This document shows, one piece after another, positions 52,501 to 61,391 of a DNA stretch of 64,000 nt. The translations under genes and the position numbers were made by a program. Each line of letters starts with the position of its first letter. The first letter of the stretch is position 1. Origin of the DNA: Flavobacterium aquatile LMG 4008 = ATCC 11947 (lineage in GTDB: Bacteria; Bacteroidota; Bacteroidia; Flavobacteriales; Flavobacteriaceae); assembly GCF_000757385.1 (NCBI RefSeq), contig NZ_JRHH01000001.1:496001-560000 (forward strand), read 5' to 3'. Below the pieces are notes generated by a model. It was not told the DNA's origin. It searched no databases and saw nothing but the letters and a program-made list of their open reading frames with translations.

Positions 52501-52527
52501 TTGTTGTGATTTTTTTTCATACTTTTG
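52501..52527 (+). promoter_or_regulatory. Promoter of the three-gene cassette
   Basis: TTG (52501-52503), 16-nt spacer, TACTTTTG (52520-52527). The -7 box is a perfect TAnnTTTG match. The ATG of the first cassette gene follows 33 nt later. Confidence 0.65.
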
Positions 52528-52560
52528 TGTCCTGTATTATAATACGGAAGTAAAAAACTT

Positions 52561-52842
52561 ATGGCAATTTATTTAATTACATACGATTTGAGTTCAGAGG
52601 ATAAGGATTATACATCATTATATTCTGCGATTGAAAATCTTGGGAATGCTAAACGAATATTAAAATCAGTTTGGCTAGTTAAAGTTAAAAATCTGAAAGC
52701 TAATGATATTTCTCAAAGCTTAAGATCAGTTATGGACGAAAGAGATTTGCTATATGTTGTAAAGAATGATGATTTGGATAGACAGGGTTGGATGCATTCA
52801 AGTAACTGGCAGTGGTTGAAAGATAATACAACTCAATTATGA
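52561..52842 (+). CDS. Cas2-fold SinR-like small protein, first gene of putative defence cassette
   Basis: A 93-aa protein resembling the SinR/VapD-Cas2-like ferredoxin-fold family: N-terminal strand AIYLITYDLSSEDKDYTSLY with the Asp after the first strand kept (YDLS), helix, KSVWLVKVKNLKANDISQSL, then RDLLYVVKNDDLDRQGWM. Cas2 itself is a nuclease-fold protein acting with Cas1, but no Cas1 or CRISPR array is present here, so this is not a Cas2 of an adaptation module. Such stand-alone members may be toxin-like nucleases or structural subunits. The gene overlaps the next by 4 nt (ATGA). Confidence 0.75.
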   Translation: MAIYLITYDLSSEDKDYTSLYSAIENLGNAKRILKSVWLVKVKNLKANDISQSLRSVMDERDLLYVVKNDDLDRQGWMHSSNWQWLKDNTTQL

Positions 52843-53996
52843 TAAGAGAAATTTCTTTACATAATTATAAGTGCTTTGAAGAGGAAGTTTTTGAGTTATC
52901 AGAGATAAATTTATTTTTCGGATTAAATGGGAGAGGTAAGTCAAGCGTATTACAAGCGATTTTGTTAATGTCTCAATCTATTCATGAAATTGATTCTTTA
53001 AAGGAATTAATTATATCAGCCAATTTTTTGAAGTTGGGTGGATTCAATGATATAAAGAATTCAGACTCTAAAAAAGAGTTTATTAAGTTTGAATTTAAGA
53101 CTGACGTTGAAAAAATGGAAAGTTTTGGATTTGAATATATTAAAAATCAGCAATTATCCGAAAGAGGAATATTGAACGAATTTGAGTTAAACGGTATAAA
53201 AAGTTCCGAAGAGTCAATTTCTGATTCAGAAACAACAGCAAGTATTAATAAATCTATTAATTATAAAGACGACTCTCGTATTCTTAATATTTTTAAAAAC
53301 ATACATTATGTAAGTGCTGATCGAGTAGGGCCAAGATTATATGTAGATAAATTTGGAATTGGAAATTTAGAAAAAACAGATTCTAGAGGTGAAAATTCAA
53401 TAAATATATTGTCTTCTTACACAGAAAAGTTAAATGAGAAATTATTCATTGGAAATGAAATACCAAAAAATTTAATTGAATTATGTCAAATGTGGCTCAG
53501 TTATATTTTTGATGGAGCAAATATTGAGATAAATAGTAAAGGAGAAAGTGTTTTGACATTAAAAATGAATCCTAGAGATGGAAAATTATATAAGTCAGTA
53601 AATGTTGGATTTGGTTATAGCTATATTCTTTCTATTGTATTAACATGTCTTTTGGCAAAAGAAAATGATATCGTAATTTTTGAAAATCCAGAGGCTCATT
53701 TGCACCCCAAAGCACAATCAAGGTTAACTCACTTATTTGCCAGATTATCACTTAGTAAAGTTCAATTATTTATTGAAAGTCATAGTGAACATATTTTAAA
53801 TGGATTAAGAGTTAGTGTGTCCAACAAAAACTGTTCAATTAATGAAAAAACTGTCAGTTCTTATTTCTTTGGGGAGAATTTTAAAATTGAAAAACTAAAT
53901 ATTGATAGTAAAGGTTTTATTAATAATTGGCCAAAAGATTTTTTTGACCAAACAGATATAGATAATTCATTAATATTTAATCATTCAAGAATTTAA
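52839..53996 (+). CDS. AAA ATPase with DUF3696 domain (OLD/SMC-like), second gene of cassette
   Basis: A 385-aa ATPase. Walker A in FFGLNGRGKSSVLQAI at residues 27-42 and Walker B in DIVIFENPEAHLHPKAQ near residue 282-298; the catalytic-Glu-rich ENPEAHLHP and H-loop IESHSEHILNGLR match the OLD/AAA_15 class. The C-terminal 45 residues, SSYFFGENFKIEKLNI followed by GFINNWPKDFFDQ, match DUF3696. No TOPRIM nuclease domain is visible, unlike OLD proteins. Such ATPases are repeatedly found in anti-phage loci. It overlaps the genes on both sides (ATGA and TAATG), so the three are translationally coupled. Confidence 0.88.
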   Translation: MIREISLHNYKCFEEEVFELSEINLFFGLNGRGKSSVLQAILLMSQSIHEIDSLKELIISANFLKLGGFNDIKNSDSKKEFIKFEFKTDVEKMESFGFEYIKNQQLSERGILNEFELNGIKSSEESISDSETTASINKSINYKDDSRILNIFKNIHYVSADRVGPRLYVDKFGIGNLEKTDSRGENSINILSSYTEKLNEKLFIGNEIPKNLIELCQMWLSYIFDGANIEINSKGESVLTLKMNPRDGKLYKSVNVGFGYSYILSIVLTCLLAKENDIVIFENPEAHLHPKAQSRLTHLFARLSLSKVQLFIESHSEHILNGLRVSVSNKNCSINEKTVSSYFFGENFKIEKLNIDSKGFINNWPKDFFDQTDIDNSLIFNHSRI

Positions 53997-54892
53997 TGAT
54001 TGCTAATTTTTATATTATTCCTGAATCTTTAAGTAGTAGTAGCTTGAATGATGAACAGTTTTTATCTTCATTAGAAAATTTTATTTCTGAATATTATAAA
54101 ATTGTAGAGTTTAAAGAAGAAAACAAGATAATTATTCAAGATAAAATATATGAAATTATTTTACCTAATGGAAAATCTTTAGCGGAATTTATATATTCCG
54201 ATAATCCAAATTTTGAAGGTAAGGATATATCAATTAAAAAGTTTTTATCAAGTGTTTTTTCTAAATTAGTTCACGAAGAATTTTCTATTGATGATATAAA
54301 AGATAGGATTAAAAGTAATTCTATTGATTCTTGTTACGGGATTATTTCTTTGTCAAAAATCAAAGATATTGCTGATGAAAATCAAATTATTTATGATAAA
54401 AATTCGTGGTTAAATTTTAGGCGATATCATTTGGGTTTATTTTTTGGCGATGCAAAATACTTTATTGATGAATGCAAGAAGTATTATACTGAATTATTTT
54501 TCCACGAAAACAATTACACTTCTACAGGTAAAATTTTAGATGGATTTTCAAACAAAATTATATTTCATTTAAGTTGTTTGAATGACAAGTTGCCAAGTTT
54601 ATTAATTAAAAAAAATTATAACAATCATACTGAATTACTCACTAATTTTTCAATTGAAGCATCCTTAGATGATCTAGCTTCTTTAGAAGGTGGAAATAAA
54701 GATAGATTAAAATTTAGCTTTAAAAATAAAGATGGCAAAATTGAAAGTATAGTTTGTGAACCTCATATGAAATTATGTTGTAATGATACATCAGATGGAC
54801 ATCATTATTATCATAGGATTTACTTTTATTTTGGAAAAGAAAATGTTGAAAATTGTAAAATACTTGTTGGTCATATAGGCGAACACTTATAA
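53996..54892 (+). CDS. Unknown 298-aa protein, third gene of cassette, candidate effector
   Basis: A 298-aa soluble protein with no recognised family. The N-terminal half is mixed alpha/beta (FYIIPESLSSSSLNDEQFL, IIQDKIYEIILPNGKSLAE); the middle is helical. The C-terminal 55 residues have EPHMKLCCNDTSDGHHYYHR, then IYFYF and KILVGHIGEHL. The RIYFYF/KILVGHIGEHL ending resembles the strand pair that closes some small mRNA-interferase-type folds, but this is a pattern impression only. As the last gene of a coupled ATPase operon it is the likely effector or substrate-recognition part. Confidence 0.7.
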   Translation: MIANFYIIPESLSSSSLNDEQFLSSLENFISEYYKIVEFKEENKIIIQDKIYEIILPNGKSLAEFIYSDNPNFEGKDISIKKFLSSVFSKLVHEEFSIDDIKDRIKSNSIDSCYGIISLSKIKDIADENQIIYDKNSWLNFRRYHLGLFFGDAKYFIDECKKYYTELFFHENNYTSTGKILDGFSNKIIFHLSCLNDKLPSLLIKKNYNNHTELLTNFSIEASLDDLASLEGGNKDRLKFSFKNKDGKIESIVCEPHMKLCCNDTSDGHHYYHRIYFYFGKENVENCKILVGHIGEHL

Positions 54893-54903
54893 TGTCACAC
54901 AAC
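54891..54903 (-). repeat. Right inverted repeat of the three-gene cassette
   Basis: AATGTCACACAAC, overlapping the stop codon of the third gene. On the minus strand it reads GTTGTGTGACATT and matches GTTATGTGACGTT at 52469-52481 at 11 of 13 positions. Confidence 0.4.
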
Positions 54904-54990
54904 TTATTTCTTGGCACCACAAACAAATATTTACAAACACTTATGGTCATCTGTAAATGTTTGAAAATTGTTTTACATCCGTAAATATAT

Positions 54991-55025
54991 GAAAAATCCT
55001 CAACTGCTTTACAATTGAGGATTGG
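54991..55025 (-). terminator. Terminator between the cassette and the CarboxypepD gene
   Basis: AATCCTCAA (54995-55003) pairs with TTGAGGATT (55015-55023). The T-run is on the minus strand, so it terminates the gene ending at 55048. On the plus strand it may still slow transcription from the cassette. Confidence 0.7.
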
Positions 55026-55047
55026 TGAATTTATTAAAATGGGAAAG

Positions 55048-55815
55048 TTATTTTTTCTTTAAAACTTTGTATTCTTCGTAGCATTGGCTTATCGCGTCCA
55101 TAATTTGCATATCGTTGGCGGTTTCTATAAACGATTGTGAATAGTTGCAATGTTGTAGAATTTCGGGAATGTCGTTCTTGTCTATTCCTAGTAAAACAGC
55201 TAGTGTTTCTCTATCAAATTTAGATTCCAATAAATTACGAACAGTGTCGTCTTTACGCATTTCTTTTAGCTTTTTTAACTCCTTAGGTTTGTTTCCAAAG
55301 AAATTATAAAGCATGTCGGCTGGATTAAATATAGAGTTTAAAACTCTTGAGAATGCGTTTGGTGAGCGATCGCCAATTTCGTAAGCATTTGGTAGTCCAG
55401 AGATGCTGTATCGGTAATTTTCAACTTCTGGAATTAATTTTGTGTCAATTTCTAAATATCCTGTAAGTTGGTATCGTTTTACTACAACTTCCTCAAGTGC
55501 GATGGCTTTTTCTGTAAGTTGTATTTTGGCATTTCCGTTTTTAATCCAGTCGCTTGTTACTCTAACTTTTATCGATTGAAATCCGATAGAGGTAATATGT
55601 AGTGTATCGCTTTGGGTTACATCAATTTCAAAATACCCTTTTGCATTGGTCATGGTACCTTTAACTTTATTAACATTTATGATGTTTACATTCGCTAAAG
55701 GAAGTAAAGTATTGTTGCTTACAATGGTTCCTGTTACTTTTTTGCTAGTTTGAATTTCCTGCGAAAAAGTTAGTGTTGTGGTAAATAGTAATAAAAAAGC
55801 TATAAAATATTTCAT
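55048..55815 (-). CDS. Exported protein with carboxypeptidase-like regulatory domain
   Basis: A 255-aa exported protein: signal peptide (MKYFIAFLLLFTTTLTFS), a CarboxypepD_reg-like beta-sandwich (residues about 25-110, KVTGTIVSNNTLLPLANVNI), and a helical C-terminal half (PADMLYNFFGNKPKELKKL, ETANDMQIMDAISQCYEEYK). It is shorter than the receptors that normally carry this domain, with no plug or barrel. A terminator at 54991 follows. Likely periplasmic or surface-attached; function unknown. Confidence 0.82.
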   Translation of the reverse strand: MKYFIAFLLLFTTTLTFSQEIQTSKKVTGTIVSNNTLLPLANVNIINVNKVKGTMTNAKGYFEIDVTQSDTLHITSIGFQSIKVRVTSDWIKNGNAKIQLTEKAIALEEVVVKRYQLTGYLEIDTKLIPEVENYRYSISGLPNAYEIGDRSPNAFSRVLNSIFNPADMLYNFFGNKPKELKKLKEMRKDDTVRNLLESKFDRETLAVLLGIDKNDIPEILQHCNYSQSFIETANDMQIMDAISQCYEEYKVLKKK

Positions 55816-55917
55816 GTCTTTATTTGAAGGTTTAAAAGTATAAAACTCTGCAAGAAATCATATAGGATTGGCTAATTATTATAAGAAAATTAACAAATGC
55901 GTAAGGGTTTTTAAACG

Positions 55918-55965
55918 AAAAAATCCAAATCCCAATAGTTTATCATTGGAATTTGGATTTTTAAA
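55918..55965 (-). terminator. Terminator of the DEAD-box helicase gene
   Basis: AAATCCAAATCCCAAT (55921-55936) pairs with ATTGGAATTTGGATTT (55945-55960) with one mismatch; minus-strand T-run follows. It begins 19 nt after the stop at 55984. Confidence 0.85.
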
Positions 55966-55983
55966 AGTTGTTATTTTTGAGAA

Positions 55984-57951
55984 TTAACTTCTTCTTGGTC
56001 TTCTAGTTTTAGCATCATCAAATGAACGACTTGCTGGTCTATCAGAACTACCTTCAGAGCGTCTTGGAGCACTTTCTCTTTGAGAAGAACCTGGTTCTCT
56101 TCTTGGGGCTGCGCTTTTAAATCCGCCTTCTCTTGCTGGTCTGTCAGATGAAAATCCGCCTTCTCTTCTTGGAGCTGAACTTCTTTCGTTTCTATCTGTT
56201 CTTGGTCCGAAACTTCCGCTTCTTGGAGCCGAACTTCTGTCGCCAGAATTTCTATCGCCTCTAAATCCGCCACCGCTTCTTCCACCACCAAATCCGCCGC
56301 CACTTCTTCCGTTGTGGTCACGTCTTTCACGGCTTCCGCCATCATTTTTAGAAATTTCTACGTTGATTCTTCTTCCGTTAAGGTCAAATCCGTTAAGAAC
56401 AGACATTACTTTATCAGTATGTTCGCCATCAGTATTAAAGAAAGAGAAACCTTCTTTAACATCAACTTTAAACACGTCATCACGACCTAAGTCTAACGTT
56501 TCTTTCAAGAAATCTTTCAATTGCATCCAATCGAAATCGTCTCTAGAACCAATGTTTACAAAATATCTAACTGGATCACCAGCTCTAATTTCTCTTGGCT
56601 CAGAACTTCTTTCGCTTCTTTCTCCTTTTTCACCAGATAAGTCGCGTTTCTTTTTGTAGTAATTGATGAATCTGTTGAATTCTACAGAAACCATTTTCTT
56701 GATTAATTCTTCTTTAGTTAAACCATCAAGAACTTCGTTGATTGCCGGTAAATAGTTGTCTATTTCGTGGTCAACTTCGGTATCTTTAATTTTATTAGCT
56801 AAGTGCAACAATTGAATTTCACAGATTTCAATTCCAGATGGGATTGTTTTTTCTTCAAATTTTTGTTGGATGATTCTTTCGATAGACGAAATTTTACGCA
56901 ACTCACTTTTAGTGATAATTACGATAGAAGTTCCTAATTTACCAGCACGACCAGTACGGCCAGAACGGTGATTGTAGGTTTCAATTTCATCTGGCAATTG
57001 ATAATTTACTACGTGAGTAATATTATCAACGTCAATTCCACGTGCGGCAACGTCTGTCGCAACAAGCATTTGAATTTGACGACCTCTAAACGATTTCATT
57101 ACGCCATCACGTTGCGCTTGAGATAAATCTCCGTGCAATGCAGCAGCACTATAACCATCTTCAATTAATTTTTCTGCAACAGCTTGTGTATCACGTTTTG
57201 TTCTACAAAAAACTACAGAAAAAATATCTGGATTAGCATCGGCTAAACGCTTTAAAGCTTCGTAACGGTCACGAGCATTCACACAATAAAATTCGTGAGA
57301 AACTGTAGCCGAACCTGAATTTTTGCTACCAACAGTAACTTCTGCTGGATCGTGCATAAATTTCTTTGCAATTCTTGCTACTTCTGCAGGCATTGTTGCA
57401 GAGAATAACCAAGTATTTTTTTCATCTGGAGTATCGGATAAAATCGATACAATGTCTTCATAAAAACCCATGTTCAACATCTCATCTGCTTCGTCAAGAA
57501 TACAGAAGTTGATGTTTTTGATGTTTACAAGACCACGATTTATCATGTCTTGCATTCTACCTGGAGTTGCCACAATAATTTGTGCACCTCTTTTAATGTC
57601 TCGGGCTTGTTCTGTAATGCTTGCACCACCATAAACTGCCACTGTATTAATACCTTTTACGTATTTAGAGTATTGTTTAATTTCGTTGGTGATTTGTAAG
57701 CATAGCTCACGCGTTGGTGATAAAATTAACGCTTGTGTACTTCTGTCTTCGGCATCGATTTTCTGTATTAGCGGAAAACCAAATGCTGCTGTTTTCCCTG
57801 TACCTGTTTGTGCTAAAGCTACTAAGTCTGTGTTTTTTTCCAATAAGACTGGAATGGCTTTTTCTTGCACTTCTGACGGATTCTCAAATCCTAGATCTTT
57901 GATCGCCAGCAGTAACGACTCATTCAGACCTAATTGTTCAAATTTATTCAT
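55984..57951 (-). CDS. DEAD-box RNA helicase with RNA-binding domain and RG-rich tail (DeaD-like)
   Basis: A 655-aa cold-shock/ribosome-biogenesis type helicase. Q motif and motif I (ALAQTGTGKTAAFGFPL), DEAD box (CILDEADEMLNMG), SAT, VATDVAARGID and HRSGRTGRAG show a full helicase core (residues 1-370). A DbpA-type RNA-binding domain follows (about 450-540; FVNIGSRDDFDWMQLKDFL). The last 110 residues are an arginine/glycine/serine-rich tail with repeated EGGF/GGGF-like units. ATG 57951 is used; the longer frame adds 8 residues. Open frames within the tail on the same strand are repeat-driven shadows. Confidence 0.92.
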   Translation of the reverse strand: MNKFEQLGLNESLLLAIKDLGFENPSEVQEKAIPVLLEKNTDLVALAQTGTGKTAAFGFPLIQKIDAEDRSTQALILSPTRELCLQITNEIKQYSKYVKGINTVAVYGGASITEQARDIKRGAQIIVATPGRMQDMINRGLVNIKNINFCILDEADEMLNMGFYEDIVSILSDTPDEKNTWLFSATMPAEVARIAKKFMHDPAEVTVGSKNSGSATVSHEFYCVNARDRYEALKRLADANPDIFSVVFCRTKRDTQAVAEKLIEDGYSAAALHGDLSQAQRDGVMKSFRGRQIQMLVATDVAARGIDVDNITHVVNYQLPDEIETYNHRSGRTGRAGKLGTSIVIITKSELRKISSIERIIQQKFEEKTIPSGIEICEIQLLHLANKIKDTEVDHEIDNYLPAINEVLDGLTKEELIKKMVSVEFNRFINYYKKKRDLSGEKGERSERSSEPREIRAGDPVRYFVNIGSRDDFDWMQLKDFLKETLDLGRDDVFKVDVKEGFSFFNTDGEHTDKVMSVLNGFDLNGRRINVEISKNDGGSRERRDHNGRSGGGFGGGRSGGGFRGDRNSGDRSSAPRSGSFGPRTDRNERSSAPRREGGFSSDRPAREGGFKSAAPRREPGSSQRESAPRRSEGSSDRPASRSFDDAKTRRPRRS

Positions 57952-58102
57952 AAAGTATTTTAAAATTGGGTGCAAAGGTAGGTTTTAAATACGATATAAA
58001 CTAATTTGTTTGTATTTGATAATCAGTAGGTTGTGATTTTTAACTTTAGGATAACAAATAGAAAAACTATTTTGTCTTTACTATTTGTAAAAAAAAATAC
58101 GG

Positions 58103-58672
58103 TTATTGTAAGAATTCAATCAATTGTTTTACGGCAATTCCTCGGTGACTTATTGTTGACTTTTCTTCAATGGTAAGCTCTGCGAAAGTTTTAGTGTATT
58201 TATCGGCTACAAATATTGGATCGTAACCAAAACCATTGTCTCCAATTTTTTCATCAATGATTTTTCCGTTGATGATTCCAGTAAAAAGGTGTTGTTCGCC
58301 ATTTAGATTCAAACAAATAACTGTTTTGAAATTGGCTTTTCGGTTGGTTTTATCTTTAAGATTGGACAATAATTTGTTCATGTTATTATCGTCATTTTTG
58401 GGTTCGCCAGCATATCTTGCCGAAAAAACTCCTGGTTCACCGTTTAATGCATCGACTTCTAAACCAGAATCGTCTGCAAAACAATTGAACCCATATTTTT
58501 CTGTTACATAATTGGCTTTCAAAACTGCATTTCCCTCAATTGTATCAGCAGTTTCTGGAATTTCTTCGGTGCAACCAATGTCTTCCAAACTTACAATCTC
58601 AATAGTAGAAGAAACCAAGAGTTGAATTTCACGAATCTTATTTTTATTATTTGAAGCAAAAACTAGTTTCAT
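58103..58672 (-). CDS. rdgB: Non-canonical purine NTP pyrophosphatase (RdgB/HAM1)
   Basis: A 189-aa house-cleaning enzyme hydrolysing ITP, dITP and XTP to monophosphates. Landmarks: LVFASNNKNKIREIQLL at the N-terminus, FADDSGLEVDALNGEPGVFS, ARYAGE, NGFGYDPIF and SHRGIAVKQL near the C-terminus. Length normal. Acts in the cytosol to prevent incorporation of deaminated purines. Monocistronic, starting within about 160 nt of the divergent hybrid kinase gene. Confidence 0.96.
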   Translation of the reverse strand: MKLVFASNNKNKIREIQLLVSSTIEIVSLEDIGCTEEIPETADTIEGNAVLKANYVTEKYGFNCFADDSGLEVDALNGEPGVFSARYAGEPKNDDNNMNKLLSNLKDKTNRKANFKTVICLNLNGEQHLFTGIINGKIIDEKIGDNGFGYDPIFVADKYTKTFAELTIEEKSTISHRGIAVKQLIEFLQ

Positions 58673-58828
58673 AGCTATAATTTGAAAGGATTAACTTGAT
58701 TTTGTAAAACTACGATAATCACTTTTAATCGACAATTGTAATCTATAGTTTAATCTTATTTTATCAAAATAAAACCATATTCAAATTGTTTCCGTATATA
58801 ACTTCACCCAAATTAAACTTATAGTTCT

Positions 58829-61192
58829 ATGAAACAAAAATTACTTACCATTTTTGTGACTGCAATTCTGTTATTGTTCTTCCAAAATACAGCTTTTTCT
58901 CAGTATATAATAGGCAGTAAAAACATAGATTTCAATCAGAAATCATTGCATAATTTCACTACTATTTTTGATTCCAAGCAAAATCAATTGTCTATTAATG
59001 AAGTTCTTAAAATAGATAAAACTAAATTTAATCCGCTAAATGATGAAAATCATGATTTAGGATTTACAGCAGATAACTATTGGCTGCATTTTTCGGTAAA
59101 GAACGAAACAAATAGTGATTTAAAATATTATTTAGAATCGTCTCGACCTATTGTTGATGTTGCCAACTTCTATAAAGTGATCGGTAATAAAGTGGTAAGT
59201 ATCCAAAAAAGTGGCGACAATATTCCGTTTAAGGAACGTAGTTTTAAGCACAGAAAAACATTATTTACTGTTTATTTATTACCAAACGAAACAGCAGATT
59301 ATTACATAAATCTAAAAAGTGATGGAGAAGTTATAAATGCTCCGGTTATTTTAAGAACGCCAATGAATTTAGTTGAAGTAACCTCATTTGAACAAATCGT
59401 TTTCGGATTTTTTTATGGGATCTTAGTAATTGCTTCAATTTTATACTTTTTCTTTTTCTATGCAATGAAAGAACGAGTGTTTTTGTATTATGGTTTATAC
59501 GTTGTATTTATTGGATTGCTTCAGTTTTCATTGGATGGATATTTTTATCAATTCATTACGCCGAACGCAGGTTGGCTTTCTAATAAATCGGTTTTATTAT
59601 TTGCTATAATTTCAGGATTCTTTTTAGGAAAATATGCCCAAAATTATTTAAAAGTCGCGCAAGTTAGTGTTCGATTGAATACTTTATTTAACGTTTTGTA
59701 TGTGTTTTTTGGTTTGTTGTTTTTGGTAATAATTTTTATTCCACAATGGTTTCAATATGGTTATCCAGTGATGAATTTTCTTGGATTGCTTCTACTCATT
59801 TTGATTATCAGTTCGTTAATTCATATCTATGTAGAAACTAAAAAAATATATTCATTTTTTACCTTGGGTATTTTGTCTTTAGTGACCGGATTTGTTGTTT
59901 TTATATTGAAAAATTTTAGTTTGTTGCCTTATAATTTCATAACAGAAAATAGCTCAAAACTAGGAACTGGTCTTGAAGTAGTATTTCTGTCACTTTCAAT
60001 GGCAAGTTTGATTAAAGATCTTAAAGAAGAAAGAGAAAATTTGCAAGGATTGGCGCTTCAAAAGTCGGAGGAAATGAACGAAATGAAATCGTATTTTCTC
60101 TCTAATATAAGTCATGAGTTGCGAACGCCATTAAACACAATAATGAATTTTATAGAATCTATTGATGGTGAAACTGATAGTAAATCGATTCAAGAAAAAT
60201 GTGAAGTAATTAGAAGTTCCTCCAGTAGTTTGTTGAGTTCAGTTAACGATATTTTGGATTTTTCTAAAATTGAAAAAGACGAAATTAAATTAGAGGAAGC
60301 CGATTTTGATTTATATAGATTATTAAACGAAATCAGAACTGATACTTTAAACAGAGCTCAAAATAAGGGACTAGATTTTCAATACATTCAATGTCAAGAT
60401 TTACCAAAAATGGTCTTTGGTGATGTAGATAGAATTAGGCAGATTCTTGTAAACTTATTGTCGAATGCATTGAAATTTACAAGTGAAGGTATCGTGAAAT
60501 TTAAAGTGGATTGTGAAATTATTAACGATAAAGTTGCCTTAAATTTTATTGTTTCTGATACTGGAGACGGAATTTCAAAAGAAAAGATTGATAGTATTTT
60601 CGATTCATTTTCGCAACAGTCAATAAACAATTCCAGAAAATACGGCGGACTTGGTTTAGGATTGTACATCGTTAAAGCATTGGTTAATTTGTACAAAGGC
60701 GACATTGAAGTTCAAAGTATTGTAAATCAAGGAACGGTTTGTAATGTGAAAATAAATCTAATTAAAGTTGCTATAAAAGAGGAAGTTAAGTTGGAAGAAA
60801 TAAACAATTATAACCTTCACGGAAAACGAATTTTAGTGGTGGAAGACAATGCTATGAATCAAATGGTATTGAAAATGATTACCAAAAAATGGCTCAATAC
60901 CGAGGTTGATTATGCTTTTAACGGTGAAGAAGGTTTGGAGTTTTTAAGAAAGTCAAAATACGATGTGATTTTGATGGATCTTCAAATGCCAGTTATGGAT
61001 GGTTATGAAGCTACAATCGAAATTCGAGGCGGAAATTCGGGAATTAACGATAAAAATATTCCGATAATCGCTGTAACTGCTGACGTTATGGAATCTACAA
61101 AAGATAGAGTTAAAGAAATTGGAATGGATTTTTACTTGTCTAAACCGGTAAATAAAGACGTATTATTTGAAATTATTCAAAAATGTGCGTAA
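58829..61192 (+). CDS. Hybrid sensor histidine kinase with 7TMR-DISM sensor
   Basis: A 787-aa membrane kinase. Signal peptide, 7TMR-DISMED2-like periplasmic domain (about 40-170), seven transmembrane helices (about 180-390), a HisKA domain with SNISHELRTPLNTI (near 430), HATPase_c (NLLSNALKF, DTGDGIS, GGLGLGLYIVKAL) and a C-terminal receiver with RILVVEDNAMNQM and the phospho-acceptor Asp in VILMDLQMPVMDG. The receiver has no DNA-binding output, so signal relay to another protein is expected. The ligand is probably a carbohydrate or lipid. No partner gene in the window. Confidence 0.93.
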   Translation: MKQKLLTIFVTAILLLFFQNTAFSQYIIGSKNIDFNQKSLHNFTTIFDSKQNQLSINEVLKIDKTKFNPLNDENHDLGFTADNYWLHFSVKNETNSDLKYYLESSRPIVDVANFYKVIGNKVVSIQKSGDNIPFKERSFKHRKTLFTVYLLPNETADYYINLKSDGEVINAPVILRTPMNLVEVTSFEQIVFGFFYGILVIASILYFFFFYAMKERVFLYYGLYVVFIGLLQFSLDGYFYQFITPNAGWLSNKSVLLFAIISGFFLGKYAQNYLKVAQVSVRLNTLFNVLYVFFGLLFLVIIFIPQWFQYGYPVMNFLGLLLLILIISSLIHIYVETKKIYSFFTLGILSLVTGFVVFILKNFSLLPYNFITENSSKLGTGLEVVFLSLSMASLIKDLKEERENLQGLALQKSEEMNEMKSYFLSNISHELRTPLNTIMNFIESIDGETDSKSIQEKCEVIRSSSSSLLSSVNDILDFSKIEKDEIKLEEADFDLYRLLNEIRTDTLNRAQNKGLDFQYIQCQDLPKMVFGDVDRIRQILVNLLSNALKFTSEGIVKFKVDCEIINDKVALNFIVSDTGDGISKEKIDSIFDSFSQQSINNSRKYGGLGLGLYIVKALVNLYKGDIEVQSIVNQGTVCNVKINLIKVAIKEEVKLEEINNYNLHGKRILVVEDNAMNQMVLKMITKKWLNTEVDYAFNGEEGLEFLRKSKYDVILMDLQMPVMDGYEATIEIRGGNSGINDKNIPIIAVTADVMESTKDRVKEIGMDFYLSKPVNKDVLFEIIQKCA

Positions 61193-61356
61193 AAAAGATG
61201 AAAAACACGTAAAACTACGTGGATGCATGAATTTTTAACAACTTATCTTTGCTAACGAAGTAGGTTAATATTTGTTTTGAAAAATTATTTAGACTTTAAA
61301 AAGTTTTTTAAAGCGCAAAAAAAAATTTAATAATAGTTCATATCTTATAACTTTTC

Positions 61357-61385
61357 TTGGATTTTCTTCTAGGGTTATAAATTTG
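61357..61385 (+). promoter_or_regulatory. Promoter for candidate sRNA
   Basis: TTG (61357-61359), 18-nt spacer, TAAATTTG (61378-61385). A well-formed TTG/TAnnTTTG pair with no gene close downstream; the first ATG is at 61532, beyond a terminator. Confidence 0.6.
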
Positions 61386-61391
61386 TTTGGG

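Noticed and set aside
52561..52842. CRISPR-Cas adaptation module suggested by the Cas2-like protein
   Set aside because: No cas1, effector genes or repeat-spacer array can be seen on either side, so the protein is treated as a stand-alone Cas2-fold member.
55971..56345. 124-aa open frame inside the helicase gene tail
   Set aside because: It is a shifted reading of the repetitive RG-rich tail on the same strand and has no independent start signals.
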